Positions 8,228 through 17,373 of a stretch of 64,000 nucleotides of DNA are shown in pieces. The stretch spans positions 2,046,001 to 2,110,000 of the forward strand of contig OY970206.1 of NCBI GenBank assembly GCA_963708425.1, in the 5' to 3' direction. A program made the position numbers and the translations under genes. Under the pieces are notes generated by a model. That model saw nothing but the letters and a program-made list of their open reading frames with translations, ran no database searches and had not been told where the DNA came from. The stretch is from JACMNW01 sp963708425 (GTDB taxonomy: Bacteria; Pseudomonadota; Alphaproteobacteria; Rhodobacterales; Rhodobacteraceae). How positions within the stretch are numbered: position 1 is the stretch's first letter; each line of letters opens with the position of its first letter.

Positions 8228-9313
8228 ATGGCGTCTGACGTCCGCTATCCCCGCGACTATAGCCTGACAGGCCCCGATGCGGTGCGCGCGGTTGAACGCG
8301 GGCTGGCATCGGCTGAGTGGTATCAGGCCCCAATTCCGCGCAAGCGTATGAAAGAACTGATGCAACGGTCTGACGGCCCGGCGATTCGCGATACCGCGAT
8401 TTGGGTTGCGGCGTTTATTGTGATGGGCGGGATAGCGGCGTGGCTGTTTCCCGGATGGGCATCGGTGCCGTTCTTTTTGGCATATGGAGTGCTGTACGGA
8501 TCATCGACCGATTCGCGTTGGCATGAATGCGGGCACGGCACGGCGTTTAAAACCCGCTGGATGAATGACGTGGTTTACCAAGTTGCCTGCTTCATGATTT
8601 TCCGCAATCCGAATGCTTGGCGGTGGAGCCATGCGCGCCACCATACCGACACGATCATCGTTGGACGCGACCCTGAAATTGCCATTATGCGGCCAACCGT
8701 GGTGGCGAAGGTCGTGCTGCTGTTCTTCGGTATCCCGCAAACGATTTCAGCGGTGCGTAGCATGGTCACCTATGCGATGGGCACAATTCCCGAGGATCAG
8801 AAATCCTACATTCCGGAAATGGAACGGGCGGGCGTCATCCGGGTGGCGCGGGTTTGGATGGTGATCCATCTGGCGGTGATTGCGGTTTCGGTTTGGGCGG
8901 GATCAATTCTGCCGATGCTGTTGATCGGGCCGCTGCCGACGATGTACGGCGCGTGGTTGCATGTGGTTACCGGGATTACCCAGCATGGCGGGCTGGCGGA
9001 AGATACGCTTGATCATCGGTTGAACAGCCGGACGGTGTTGATGAACCCGTTATTGCGGTTTTTGTACTGGAACATGAACTACCATATCGAGCATCACATG
9101 TACCCGATGGTGCCGTATCACGCGCTGCCCGCGTTGCATGAAGAGGCCAAGCCTTATCTGCCGAAGCCAAGTAACGGGTTGATCGCGGCCTACCGCGAAA
9201 TTCTGCCAGCGATTTTGCGGCAGGCGCGTGATCCGTCCTATGTGCTGCGGCCCGAATTGCCGGGGGCGGCACTGCGTGAGGATGGCCCTGCAGCCGCAAT
9301 GCCCGCCGAATAA
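8228..9313 (+). CDS. Membrane fatty-acid-desaturase-like di-iron oxygenase (MocD-like)
   Basis: The 361-residue integral membrane protein has the three histidine boxes of the desaturase/hydroxylase family: HECGHG (about residue 97), HARHH (about 136) and HIEHH (about 290), plus two to four hydrophobic spans. It should carry a di-iron centre and oxidise a C-H bond using electrons from a ferredoxin, and a Rieske ferredoxin gene follows 21 bases downstream. The pair matches the MocD-MocE arrangement known from rhizopine catabolism. Start at ATG 8228, 10 bases after GGAG; upstream TTG 8192 and ATG 8198 lie inside the duplicated 26-mer. Confidence 0.83.
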   Translation: MASDVRYPRDYSLTGPDAVRAVERGLASAEWYQAPIPRKRMKELMQRSDGPAIRDTAIWVAAFIVMGGIAAWLFPGWASVPFFLAYGVLYGSSTDSRWHECGHGTAFKTRWMNDVVYQVACFMIFRNPNAWRWSHARHHTDTIIVGRDPEIAIMRPTVVAKVVLLFFGIPQTISAVRSMVTYAMGTIPEDQKSYIPEMERAGVIRVARVWMVIHLAVIAVSVWAGSILPMLLIGPLPTMYGAWLHVVTGITQHGGLAEDTLDHRLNSRTVLMNPLLRFLYWNMNYHIEHHMYPMVPYHALPALHEEAKPYLPKPSNGLIAAYREILPAILRQARDPSYVLRPELPGAALREDGPAAAMPAE

Positions 9314-9334
9314 CCCCCCTGACGGAGAATAGAT

Positions 9335-9649
9335 GTGTCTAACTGGATTGCCGCGTGCAGCACCGATGAAATTGACGAAGAAGACGTTATGCGCTGGGAT
9401 CATGAGGGTCGCAGTTTTGCGATTTATCATGCGCCGGAGGGTGATTTCTTTGCCACTGATGGGCTTTGCACCCATGAACAGGTGCATTTGGCGGGCGGAT
9501 TGGTGATGGATCACATCATCGAATGCCCCAAGCACAACGGCCGCTTTGACTATCGCACGGGTGAGGCCAAAGGCGCGCCGGTTTGCGTGAACCTGAAGAC
9601 CTACAAGGTGAAGATCGAGGGCGGCAGCGTTATGGTTGATGTGGGCTGA
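9335..9649 (+). CDS. MocE-like Rieske [2Fe-2S] ferredoxin
   Basis: The 104-residue protein has a complete Rieske cluster site: CTHEQ (about residue 44) and CPKHNGRF (about residue 63), that is CxH and CxxH ligands. It lacks membrane spans and is the size of soluble Rieske ferredoxins, so it is the probable electron donor to the desaturase-like oxygenase just upstream. The start is GTG at 9335, with GGAG 8 bases upstream; an ATG at 9333 is in another frame. No reductase gene is adjacent, so the reductase must be encoded elsewhere. Confidence 0.88.
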   Translation: MSNWIAACSTDEIDEEDVMRWDHEGRSFAIYHAPEGDFFATDGLCTHEQVHLAGGLVMDHIIECPKHNGRFDYRTGEAKGAPVCVNLKTYKVKIEGGSVMVDVG

Positions 9650-9664
9650 TCAGCGGGTCGATTA

Positions 9665-10969
9665 TCAGCGGCCTACCCCGACATACGCATCAAATCCGGC
9701 ACGTTCGACCTCGGCACGGCTATAAAGATTGCGCAAGTCGGCCATCCGCGGGGCGGCCATCTTGCGGGCCATCTTTGTTAGATCAAGCGCGCGAAATTCG
9801 TTCCATTCAGTCAGGATCACCACAAGATCGGCACCTTGGGTGGCCTGATAGGGATTGTCGTACCATTTGACGCCGGGCAAAAGCTGCTCGCCTTCGTGCT
9901 TGCCTTGCGGATCAACGACGCGAACCTTTGCACCGGCCCCGACCAAAGCTGGAACGATAGTCAGCGACGGCGCATCGCGCATATCGTCGGTGTTGGGTTT
10001 GAAGGTTACGCCCAGCACGGCAATGGTTTTGTCGCGCAACATGCCATCACACAGATCTTCGATCTTGGTGATCATGCGGCGTTTGACCTCGTCATTCACC
10101 TTGATGACGGTTTCGGTGATTTGCATTGGCACGGCGTGTTCCTGGCCCATACGTGCCAAGGCTTTGGTGTCCTTAGGGAAGCACGATCCGCCGTAGCCGG
10201 GGCCAGCGTGCAGGAACTTGTTGCCGATGCGGCCATCCATGCCGATGCCTTTTGACACGGCCTTGATGTCAGCACCAACACGTTCGCAAAGGGCGGCGAT
10301 TTCGTTGATGAAAGTGATCTTGGTCGCAAGAAAGGCGTTGGCTGCATATTTGATCATCTCGGCGGATTCGAGGCCGGTGTAGACAACGGGGAAATCGCGC
10401 AGGAACAGGGGGCGGTAAACCTCGGCCATCACTTCTTTTGCGCGGTCATTTTCGACGCCGACGACCACGCGATCGGGGCGCATGAAGTCGTCGATTGCGG
10501 CACCTTCGCGCAGGAATTCGGGGTTTGAGGCAACGTCGAATTCGGCCTTTGGATTGGCGTTCGCGATCACCGTTTGTACTTGACGGTTGGTGCCTACCGG
10601 CACGGTCGATTTGGTGACGACCACGGTGTAACCGGTCATGCACTGCGCCACTTCGGCGGCGGCGGCCATGACATAGGTCAGATCGGCATGGCCATCGCCG
10701 CGACGGGTCGGCGTGCCAACCGCGATAAATACAGCCCCGGCACCGTCAACCGCTTGGGCCAGATTATCGGTAAAGGCCAATCGCCCGGCCGCAACGTTTT
10801 TGGCCATCAACAGATCAAGCCCGGGCTCATAAATCGGGACTTCGCCGTTTTGCAGCTTTTCCAGTTTCGCCAAGTTCTTGTCAACACAGACAACTTCATG
10901 GCCGAAGTCAGAAAAGCATACGCCCGACACAAGGCCGACATAGCCGGTTCCGATCACCGCAATCTTCAC
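9665..10969 (-). CDS. UDP-glucose 6-dehydrogenase
   Basis: This enzyme oxidises UDP-glucose twice to UDP-glucuronate using NAD+, a precursor for surface polysaccharides. The Rossmann motif GTGYVG is at residues 6-11, the substrate loop NPEFLREG near 155, and the catalytic Cys in GGSCFPKDT near 258; the length of about 434 is normal. Conserved KxGxxR-type positions suit UDP-glucose rather than GDP-mannose. I start it at GTG 10969, preceded by GAGGTGG; an extension to 10987 would add six residues before the Rossmann fold. It is convergent with the Rieske gene (15-base gap) and stands alone. Confidence 0.9.
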   Translation of the reverse strand: MKIAVIGTGYVGLVSGVCFSDFGHEVVCVDKNLAKLEKLQNGEVPIYEPGLDLLMAKNVAAGRLAFTDNLAQAVDGAGAVFIAVGTPTRRGDGHADLTYVMAAAAEVAQCMTGYTVVVTKSTVPVGTNRQVQTVIANANPKAEFDVASNPEFLREGAAIDDFMRPDRVVVGVENDRAKEVMAEVYRPLFLRDFPVVYTGLESAEMIKYAANAFLATKITFINEIAALCERVGADIKAVSKGIGMDGRIGNKFLHAGPGYGGSCFPKDTKALARMGQEHAVPMQITETVIKVNDEVKRRMITKIEDLCDGMLRDKTIAVLGVTFKPNTDDMRDAPSLTIVPALVGAGAKVRVVDPQGKHEGEQLLPGVKWYDNPYQATQGADLVVILTEWNEFRALDLTKMARKMAAPRMADLRNLYSRAEVERAGFDAYVGVGR

Positions 10970-11171
10970 AATAGCCACCTCAAACACATTGTTCCTTGGG
11001 CGAAGGCGATGCTTGAAAGCGGGATCAATGTCAACGGAAAGACGATGTTAGCGATAGTGGGGATCGCTGGGTGTGCGTTGAAGGCCAAGAGGGCAAACCT
11101 TGGTGCTTTGCCCCTCGACAACCCCGCCGGAACCTCGTTAAGTTAACGATAACATTTTGATAGGGCCCCCC

Positions 11172-12119
11172 GTGACAAAACCACAAATATTGCAGATCGG
11201 TAGCTATCCTGACTGGGATCAGGTGCCCCTGGATGCGGCATTTACCTGCCATCGGTATTTTGAGTCGGCAGACAAGGCCGTTTTTTTGGCCAAAGTCGGG
11301 CCAGCAGTGCGGGCGATTGCAACGCGCGGCGATCTTGGGGCTTCGCGGGCGGTGATAGAGGCGTGCCCACAGTTAGAACTGATTTGCGTCTATGGCGTGG
11401 GCTACGACGCCGTGGATTTGGCGGCCTGTCAGGCGCGCGGCATTCATGTGACGAACACACCCGATGTGCTAAGTGAAGACTGCGCTGATTTGGCGGTAGC
11501 GATGATGATGTGCCTCGCGCGCGGCATGGTTGCAGCCGAGGCTTGGGTCCGGGACGGGTCGTGGGCGACCAAGGGCGGCTATCCGTTGCAGCGACGGGTT
11601 TGGGGCAGGCGGGCGAGCATTCTGGGCCTTGGTCGCATTGGTGTTGAGGTGGCAAAGCGATTGCAGGGTTTTGGTATGGACATTGCGTATTCGGCCCGCA
11701 GTGCAAAGGCGACACCGGCGAACTGGGCCTATATTGCCGATCCGGTTGCATTGGCCGAACGGTCGGATTTCTTGTTTGTGACGTTAAGCGCGTCGGCGGA
11801 AACTCGGCATATCGTGGGGCCAGAGGTTATAGCGGCGCTGGGTCCACAGGGGATGCTGATCAACATTTCGCGGGCGGCAAATGTTGATGAAGAGGCGCTG
11901 TTGACGGCGCTGGAAACTGGTGCGCTGGGATCGGCGGCGCTGGATGTGTTTGAGGGCGAGCCAAAGTTGAACCCGCGATTTGTCGCCCTGCCGAACGTGC
12001 TGCTGCAACCGCATCATGCGTCTGGGACGGTCGAGACGCGGCAGGCGATGGGAAAGCTGGTGCGGGACAATCTTGGCGCGCATTTTGCCGGGAAGCCGCT
12101 GCTGACACCCGTAATGTAG
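11172..12119 (+). CDS. D-isomer-specific 2-hydroxyacid dehydrogenase
   Basis: The roughly 315-residue protein has the NAD-binding LGLGRIGVEVAKRL (about residue 145), the conserved Arg in INISRAANVDE (about 231), the family Glu near 260, and the catalytic His in QPHHASGTVE (about 280). It resembles glyoxylate/hydroxypyruvate or 2-ketogluconate reductases, which reduce a 2-keto acid with NAD(P)H. The GTG at 11172 is taken as the start, with GATAGGG upstream; a TTG at 11157 would add five residues. The lactonase and 6-phosphogluconate dehydrogenase follow on the same strand after a 96-base gap. Confidence 0.85.
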   Translation: MTKPQILQIGSYPDWDQVPLDAAFTCHRYFESADKAVFLAKVGPAVRAIATRGDLGASRAVIEACPQLELICVYGVGYDAVDLAACQARGIHVTNTPDVLSEDCADLAVAMMMCLARGMVAAEAWVRDGSWATKGGYPLQRRVWGRRASILGLGRIGVEVAKRLQGFGMDIAYSARSAKATPANWAYIADPVALAERSDFLFVTLSASAETRHIVGPEVIAALGPQGMLINISRAANVDEEALLTALETGALGSAALDVFEGEPKLNPRFVALPNVLLQPHHASGTVETRQAMGKLVRDNLGAHFAGKPLLTPVM

Positions 12120-12215
12120 GACGGAGTTTTGATCACTTCCGGTGACTTCGGTGTCAATTTACTGGCATTTCCGGCGGCAATCGTCAGCATGGGGGCAAGG
12201 TTGGAGGTTAGCTGA

Positions 12216-13109
12216 ATGACATCCTTTGAGATTATTGACCCACGCTTTGGCACCTACGTGATGGGCAATGCTCCGATTAAAAAGCTGGCAACCGGGTTTG
12301 ATTGGGCTGAAGGGCCGGTCTGGTTTGGTGATGCAGGTTGCTTGTTGTTTTCTGATATTCCGAACAACAAAATTCTGCGCTGGACGCCTGGTTTGGGCCT
12401 TAGCACATACCGCGAACCGTCAAATTATGCCAACGGCCATACGCGTGATCGCGAGGGGCGGCTGGTGTCTTGCGAACACGGTTTGCGGCGGGTGACTCGA
12501 ACCGAGCTTGACGGACGCATTACCGTGATTGCTGATAGGTATGATGGTAAGCCCCTGAATTCGCCCAATGATGTGGTGGTGAAATCGGATGGCTCGATCT
12601 GGTTTACCGATCCGCACTACGGCATCCTGACGGATTATGAAGGCCATAAGTCGACGCAGGAGCTGCCGTGCCAAGTGTACCGCGTGGACCCTTCTGGCAC
12701 CATCTCGGTGGTGGCGAGCGACTTTCAGTGCCCGAATGGGCTGGCGTTCTCGCCTGATGAAACGCGGCTTTATGTGGCTGATACTGGACGAATGTTTCAT
12801 GCCGATCCGCAGCATATCAGGGTGTTCGATGTGGCGGTGGATCGGCTGTCCCGCGGGGCGGTGTTTCATGTGATCAGCCCTGGATGTGCAGATGGGATAC
12901 GTACCGATACGGACGGCAACCTGTGGTCATCGGCGGCGGATGGGGTGCATTGCATTGCGCCGGATGGGCAGCTGATGGGTAAGATTTTGGTGCCCGAGGT
13001 GGTATCGAACATCTGCTTTGGGGGCCGCGCCAAGCATCAGTTGTACATCACCGCGACGACCAGCCTTTACGCAATATCCCTGAACCGAAACGGAGCGCAG
13101 ACACCATGA
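12216..13109 (+). CDS. SMP-30/gluconolactonase family lactonase
   Basis: The 297-residue protein is a six-bladed propeller of the SMP-30/gluconolactonase type. Metal-site residues appear in the expected order: Glu in WAEGPVW (about 31), Asn in NSPNDVVV (about 117), Asn in CPNGLAFSPDE (about 172) and Asp in CADGIRTD (about 228). These enzymes open sugar-1,5- or 1,4-lactones to the acids. Its stop overlaps the start of the next gene by four bases (ATGA, 13106-13109), so it is translationally coupled to 6-phosphogluconate dehydrogenase, which suggests a gluconate-type oxidative sugar route. Confidence 0.85.
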   Translation: MTSFEIIDPRFGTYVMGNAPIKKLATGFDWAEGPVWFGDAGCLLFSDIPNNKILRWTPGLGLSTYREPSNYANGHTRDREGRLVSCEHGLRRVTRTELDGRITVIADRYDGKPLNSPNDVVVKSDGSIWFTDPHYGILTDYEGHKSTQELPCQVYRVDPSGTISVVASDFQCPNGLAFSPDETRLYVADTGRMFHADPQHIRVFDVAVDRLSRGAVFHVISPGCADGIRTDTDGNLWSSAADGVHCIAPDGQLMGKILVPEVVSNICFGGRAKHQLYITATTSLYAISLNRNGAQTP

Positions 13110-14536
13110 ACCAGGCAGAAATGGGGAGCGATGCACAAATTGGCCTGATCGGCCTCGGCACGATGGGTGCGATGTTGGCGCTGAACATCGCGGAAAAGGG
13201 CTTTGCGATTGCGGTATGGAACCGGACGACAGCGGTGACGCATGAGTTTGTGGCGCATGCCGGGGAATTGGCGGCAAAGATTACGGCCACGGAAACTCTG
13301 GCTGATCTGGTGGCGGCGATTGCGCGACCGCGCGCGATTATTCTGATGGTGCCAGCGGGGCAGGCGGTGGATGACCAGATTTCGGCACTGCGGCTGCTGC
13401 TGGACAAAGATGATCTGATCATTGATGCGGGTAACGCGCTGTTTCATGACACCAATCGGCGGGCGGCGGATGCTGCCGTTGAGGGCCCACGGTTTCTGGG
13501 CATCGGGGTGTCGGGCGGCGAAGAAGGCGCGCGGCATGGGCCGTCGATTATGGGCGGCGGCGTGCGTGCCGATTGGGACCGCGTCGCGCCGATTTTGACC
13601 GCGATTTCGGCTAAGTACAAAGGCACCCCGTGTGCCACTTACATGGGCGAAGCGGGGGCCGGGCATTTTGTGAAATCGGTGCATAATGGGATCGAATATG
13701 CCGATATGCAGATGATCGCCGAGGTTTACGGCGTCATGCGCGATGGCATGGGGAAGGCGGCAGTTGACATTGCAGATGTGTTTGAGGGGTGGAACAAGGG
13801 CGTCCTGCAATCGTACCTGATCGAGATTTCGGGGGCTGTTTCGGCGGCGACAGATCCTAAATCGGGCGCTGCGATGCTGGACGTGATCCTTGATCGCGCA
13901 GGGCAGAAAGGCACGGGCCGATGGACGGTGATCGAAGCACAGCATTTGGCGGCAACGATTCCGGCGATTGAGGCGGCGGTCATGGCCCGCAACCTATCGG
14001 CGCGGCTGGAAGAGCGTCGTGCGGGTGAGGCGGTGTTTGGCGCAGCCCCCGTCAAGATGCCCGCCGGAACGCTTGATCTGACGACGCTGGAACAAGCGCT
14101 GATTGCGGGCAAGATCTTGTGTTATGCGCAGGGGTTTGCCTTGATCGGGGCGGCGGGGCGCGAGTTTGGCTGGGCGATGCCGTTGCCGGATATCGCGCGG
14201 GTCTGGCGCGAAGGCTGCATCATCCGGTCGGGGATGCTGAATGATATGGCAACGGCGCTGACCGACGATCCGAACCGCAATCTGATGCTGGCGCCGTTTT
14301 TCGCCGATTTGCTGCGGCAGTCGCATGGAGCGTTACGCAAAGTGGTTGCTGCGGCCGCGTTGCACGGGTTGCCGATGCCTGCACTGGCGTCTGGGCTTGC
14401 TTGGTTCGACATGATGCGCACGGGTCGGTCTACCGCCAATATGATCCAAGCGCAGCGCGATTTCTTTGGCGCGCATGGGTTTGAGCGCGTTGACGGTGGG
14501 GCCGGTAAACATGGGCCTTGGGGCAGCCACGGGTAG
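13106..14536 (+). CDS. gnd: 6-phosphogluconate dehydrogenase, decarboxylating
   Basis: Gnd oxidises 6-phosphogluconate to ribulose 5-phosphate and CO2 with NADP+ or NAD+. The 476-residue length is standard. Visible motifs are the coenzyme site GLIGLGTMGAML, the substrate loop GVSGGEEGARHGPSIM (about 132), catalytic Lys and nearby residues in FVKSVHNGIEYADMQ (about 190), and the C-terminal dimer tail (QRDFFGAHGFERVD). It overlaps the lactonase gene by four bases. The gene ends 6 bases before the convergent hexosaminidase gene. Confidence 0.92.
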   Translation: MNQAEMGSDAQIGLIGLGTMGAMLALNIAEKGFAIAVWNRTTAVTHEFVAHAGELAAKITATETLADLVAAIARPRAIILMVPAGQAVDDQISALRLLLDKDDLIIDAGNALFHDTNRRAADAAVEGPRFLGIGVSGGEEGARHGPSIMGGGVRADWDRVAPILTAISAKYKGTPCATYMGEAGAGHFVKSVHNGIEYADMQMIAEVYGVMRDGMGKAAVDIADVFEGWNKGVLQSYLIEISGAVSAATDPKSGAAMLDVILDRAGQKGTGRWTVIEAQHLAATIPAIEAAVMARNLSARLEERRAGEAVFGAAPVKMPAGTLDLTTLEQALIAGKILCYAQGFALIGAAGREFGWAMPLPDIARVWREGCIIRSGMLNDMATALTDDPNRNLMLAPFFADLLRQSHGALRKVVAAAALHGLPMPALASGLAWFDMMRTGRSTANMIQAQRDFFGAHGFERVDGGAGKHGPWGSHG

Positions 14537-14542
14537 GAGGCG

Positions 14543-16375
14543 TTACGCGCCTTTGTGGCGGGGCCAGCCTATGGCGTCGAACACGCCGCGGTAATGCCCG
14601 GCCAGGGCGCGCAGGCTGGGGCCGGTCAGGCTATCGTTGATATCCCATGCCTTGCTGGCGACGCCAAGGATGCGCGGGGCCAGCATCGGCATCATTTCGT
14701 TGTCTGATGCGGTGAATTCGGACCAGAAGCAGCCTTCAACCCCGATGATGCGGGGCGTGATATCTTCGGCACCATCGGGAATCGGCTTCCAGTTGATGGT
14801 GTCTTCCAGAGAGACGAAGGCCGCCCAAGCCGCGCCCCAATCACTTTCATCACCTGTGTGGGCCATATCGAGATAAACGTTCTGGGCGGGCGACATCACG
14901 ACGTCATATCCGGCGCGGGCGGCGTCTATGCCGGGGCCTTGCCCGGTCCAGGAAAACAGAATGGCGTTGTTGCCGATGCCGCCATTCGCACCGCGTGCAG
15001 CCTCTTCCCATGCGGCGGGCCGGATGCCAAACTTTGTAAGATGGGTCGCGAGGCGATGCATAGTCCAACCTTGCACGTCATCGCGGGTGGCAAGGCCTTC
15101 GCGGGCTTTCAAGGCATCGACCGCAGACGATCCGGCCCAAGTGTTGGGGGCCAATTCGTCGCAGCCAAGGTGCAGAATGCCGATGGGGAAAAGCGATGCT
15201 ACTTCAATCGATAGTGGCTCTAGCAAGGCCCAAACAGCGCTGATTGCGGGGTTGATTGCATTTTCGGGATAGCCTTGGATGCTGGTTTCTGTTCCGTTAT
15301 CGGCAGGGTCGCGCAGGCCGGGAAGAACGCGGTTCATCGCGAAAGCATGGGCGGGCACTTCGATTTCGGGCAGCACTTCGATGTGCAGATCGCTGGCGTG
15401 GACGATCAGCTTGGCGACATCTTCGCGCGAATAGCTGCCGCCAGAACGGATGCCGCCGCCGAAGACCCCTGGCACGGGTAATCCCTCGCCGCGAAACGCC
15501 GTCTTTTGCCACAGGTCTGGCGCGCATTCGACCTGTAGCCGAAACGCCTCGTCATCGGCGAAATGCCAATGGAAGCGGTTCAGTTTCAGCAGGGCCATGA
15601 GGTCAAGCAGGCGGTGCAGGGTGGCGGGTTGGTAGAAGTGCCGGGCACAGTCCAAATGCTGACCGCGCCATGCAAACCGTGGCGCGTCGCTAATGGTGCC
15701 GTGCGGAAGCTGGCAATCGTAGGTCGCCATCAAGTTGATCAGGGTGGTGCCTGCATAGTGGATACCTGCTGGGCTAGAGGCGCGCAGGGTGACCCCGTTT
15801 TCGCCGATGTTCAGAACATAGGCGCCGTCGGGCAGGCCTTGGTCGGGCCGCACACCAAGGCGCACCCCAGCGGGCGATAACAGGGGGTGCAGGCCACTGC
15901 GCCGGGCAAGCGCATCGGCGGCCAGCAAGTCGTCAGTCTGGGCGCAAAATCCGCGCGGGCAATCCAAGTGGCCGGGCCTCGGCAGCCAGTTGGTCGGTTG
16001 CGGGATCAGGCGCAAGCCGTCAAACGGCGTAAATGGCTGGTCGGGCATTTTGGCAAGCCCTGATCGCAGCGGCGGCAGTGGAGTTGTGCCGCCCGCGTGC
16101 CGCAGATAGGGGCCAAGCGGCAACCATGCGCGGTTGACCGGGCCAAATTCGGGGCTGGCGTGTTCCAGCACGATGGAGGTGGTTTGGCCGGGCGTGATGT
16201 CCGGCAGTTGCACCTCGGAATAGCCCGCGATGGATTTGATCAGGGCTCCGCCACGGACCACCGCTGCCGGTGCCATCAGGGAAAAACAGAAGATGGGGGC
16301 TGCGAGGGCGGTATCAGAGGATATTTCGCATTGAATCTGGTGGCCAGCTATTTGCGCATTGAAGGTCAGCTTCAT
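14543..16375 (-). CDS. Beta-N-acetylhexosaminidase (GH20)
   Basis: The 610-residue protein has the GH20 catalytic barrel in its second half: RGQHLDCARHF at the barrel entry, HWHFADDEAFRL (about 270) and the Asp-Glu pair in HLGCDELAP (D406/E407), which performs substrate-assisted hydrolysis of terminal GlcNAc/GalNAc residues. The N-terminal part fits the usual non-catalytic alpha/beta domain. I see no signal peptide, so it probably acts in the cytoplasm on imported chito-oligosaccharides. It overlaps the upstream GntR gene by four bases (ATGA, 16372-16375), linking it to amino-sugar control. Confidence 0.9.
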   Translation of the reverse strand: MKLTFNAQIAGHQIQCEISSDTALAAPIFCFSLMAPAAVVRGGALIKSIAGYSEVQLPDITPGQTTSIVLEHASPEFGPVNRAWLPLGPYLRHAGGTTPLPPLRSGLAKMPDQPFTPFDGLRLIPQPTNWLPRPGHLDCPRGFCAQTDDLLAADALARRSGLHPLLSPAGVRLGVRPDQGLPDGAYVLNIGENGVTLRASSPAGIHYAGTTLINLMATYDCQLPHGTISDAPRFAWRGQHLDCARHFYQPATLHRLLDLMALLKLNRFHWHFADDEAFRLQVECAPDLWQKTAFRGEGLPVPGVFGGGIRSGGSYSREDVAKLIVHASDLHIEVLPEIEVPAHAFAMNRVLPGLRDPADNGTETSIQGYPENAINPAISAVWALLEPLSIEVASLFPIGILHLGCDELAPNTWAGSSAVDALKAREGLATRDDVQGWTMHRLATHLTKFGIRPAAWEEAARGANGGIGNNAILFSWTGQGPGIDAARAGYDVVMSPAQNVYLDMAHTGDESDWGAAWAAFVSLEDTINWKPIPDGAEDITPRIIGVEGCFWSEFTASDNEMMPMLAPRILGVASKAWDINDSLTGPSLRALAGHYRGVFDAIGWPRHKGA

Positions 16376-17142
16376 GTCTTTTCATCCATGCGAAGCTCGG
16401 CGACAAAATCGTACAGATCAGACCGGTAAAGGCCGCGCGTGAATTCAATCGGGCGGCCTGACGGTAGATAACCTGTACGATCAATGCGCAGGGCGGCGGC
16501 CCCTTCGGCAAGCATCAGCAGCTTGCCTTCGTGGAACGACAGATTGACGGCTGTGATCCGCTGCACTGCGCGGACGGGGGCAAGACCTGCCTCGCGCAGC
16601 ACGGAATATAGCGAGGTTTCAACAAGCTCGGGATTGGGCAGAATGTCTTGCGGCAAGGACGAACGCTCTATCGCCATGGGGGTGCCATCGGCGCTGCGCA
16701 ATCGTTCGATGCGCGACACCCGTTCAGTGGATGACAGCCCGAGGGCAAGTTGTTCGTCTGGCGACGGGGCGAACAGGCCGCGCTGCAGGATCTGGCTGGT
16801 GGAGGTGCGGCCGCGTTGGCGCATATATTCGGTGAACGAGGTCAGGGTTGACAGCGCCAGTTCAAACTTGGGCAGGGCGGGCCGCACGTAGGTGCCGGAC
16901 CCGCGCCGCTGTTCAACAAGGCCGTCTTGCACCAGCCGGGCCACAGCGTTGCGGACCGTTACACGGCTTACGTCCGCCAAGTCGGCTAGATCGCGTTCGG
17001 TCGGCAACTGGGTTTCGCCTTCAAGCTGGCCCGATCTGATGACCCCGCTGATATAGCGATACAACTGCAAATACCGCGGGCCTTTGCCGGGGTGATACCA
17101 GAGGTCCGGCTTGAACATGCCATTCAGCGGAGTGCCATCCAT
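16372..17142 (-). CDS. GntR-family (HutC-type, UTRA) transcriptional regulator
   Basis: The 256-residue protein has an N-terminal winged helix (QLPTERDLADLADVSRVTVRNAVARLVQDGLVEQRRGSG split over residues 40-80) and a C-terminal UTRA ligand domain. It resembles NagR/DasR-type regulators that sense GlcN-6-P or GlcNAc-6-P. It is co-transcribed with the GH20 gene and divergent from the ABC transporter operon. The shared 231-base intergenic region carries a perfect 14-bp inverted repeat and several TTGGTA half-sites, its likely operators. I infer repression of both operons, lifted by an amino-sugar phosphate. Confidence 0.88.
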   Translation of the reverse strand: MDGTPLNGMFKPDLWYHPGKGPRYLQLYRYISGVIRSGQLEGETQLPTERDLADLADVSRVTVRNAVARLVQDGLVEQRRGSGTYVRPALPKFELALSTLTSFTEYMRQRGRTSTSQILQRGLFAPSPDEQLALGLSSTERVSRIERLRSADGTPMAIERSSLPQDILPNPELVETSLYSVLREAGLAPVRAVQRITAVNLSFHEGKLLMLAEGAAALRIDRTGYLPSGRPIEFTRGLYRSDLYDFVAELRMDEKT

Positions 17143-17178
17143 GCGGTCGACCTTCGTTTGGTATCAACTTCGGCGGTA

Positions 17179-17212
17179 TTTATGCTACCAATGCAAGTAT
17201 TGGTAGCATAAA
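17179..17212. promoter_or_regulatory. Probable GntR operator (14-bp perfect inverted repeat)
   Basis: Arms TTTATGCTACCAAT (17179-17192) and ATTGGTAGCATAAA (17199-17212) are exact reverse complements with a 6-base spacer. The site is 37 bases upstream of the gntR ATG. Further TTGGTA half-sites occur at 17158-17163, 17263-17268 and 17296-17301 in the same region, so the operator may be multipartite. The region before the transporter is AT-rich and suitable for a promoter. Confidence 0.75.
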
Positions 17213-17373
17213 ATGACGCCAATTTCTGCCATAACAACGGAAATTCTGCAATTTTCTCTATTTTGGTATTATATAGGTAGTAAAAAATCCTGCAATTGGT
17301 ATTTTCGTTGTTAACTGGGGATTCGCCGGGGCCATAAAGGCGGCACGTAGCGGGTCAGTACAGCTGGGGGCAC

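Noticed and set aside
9665..10969. Treating this sugar-nucleotide dehydrogenase as a second AlgD
   Set aside because: Its substrate loops fit UDP-glucose dehydrogenase and it stands alone, away from the alginate-type operon.
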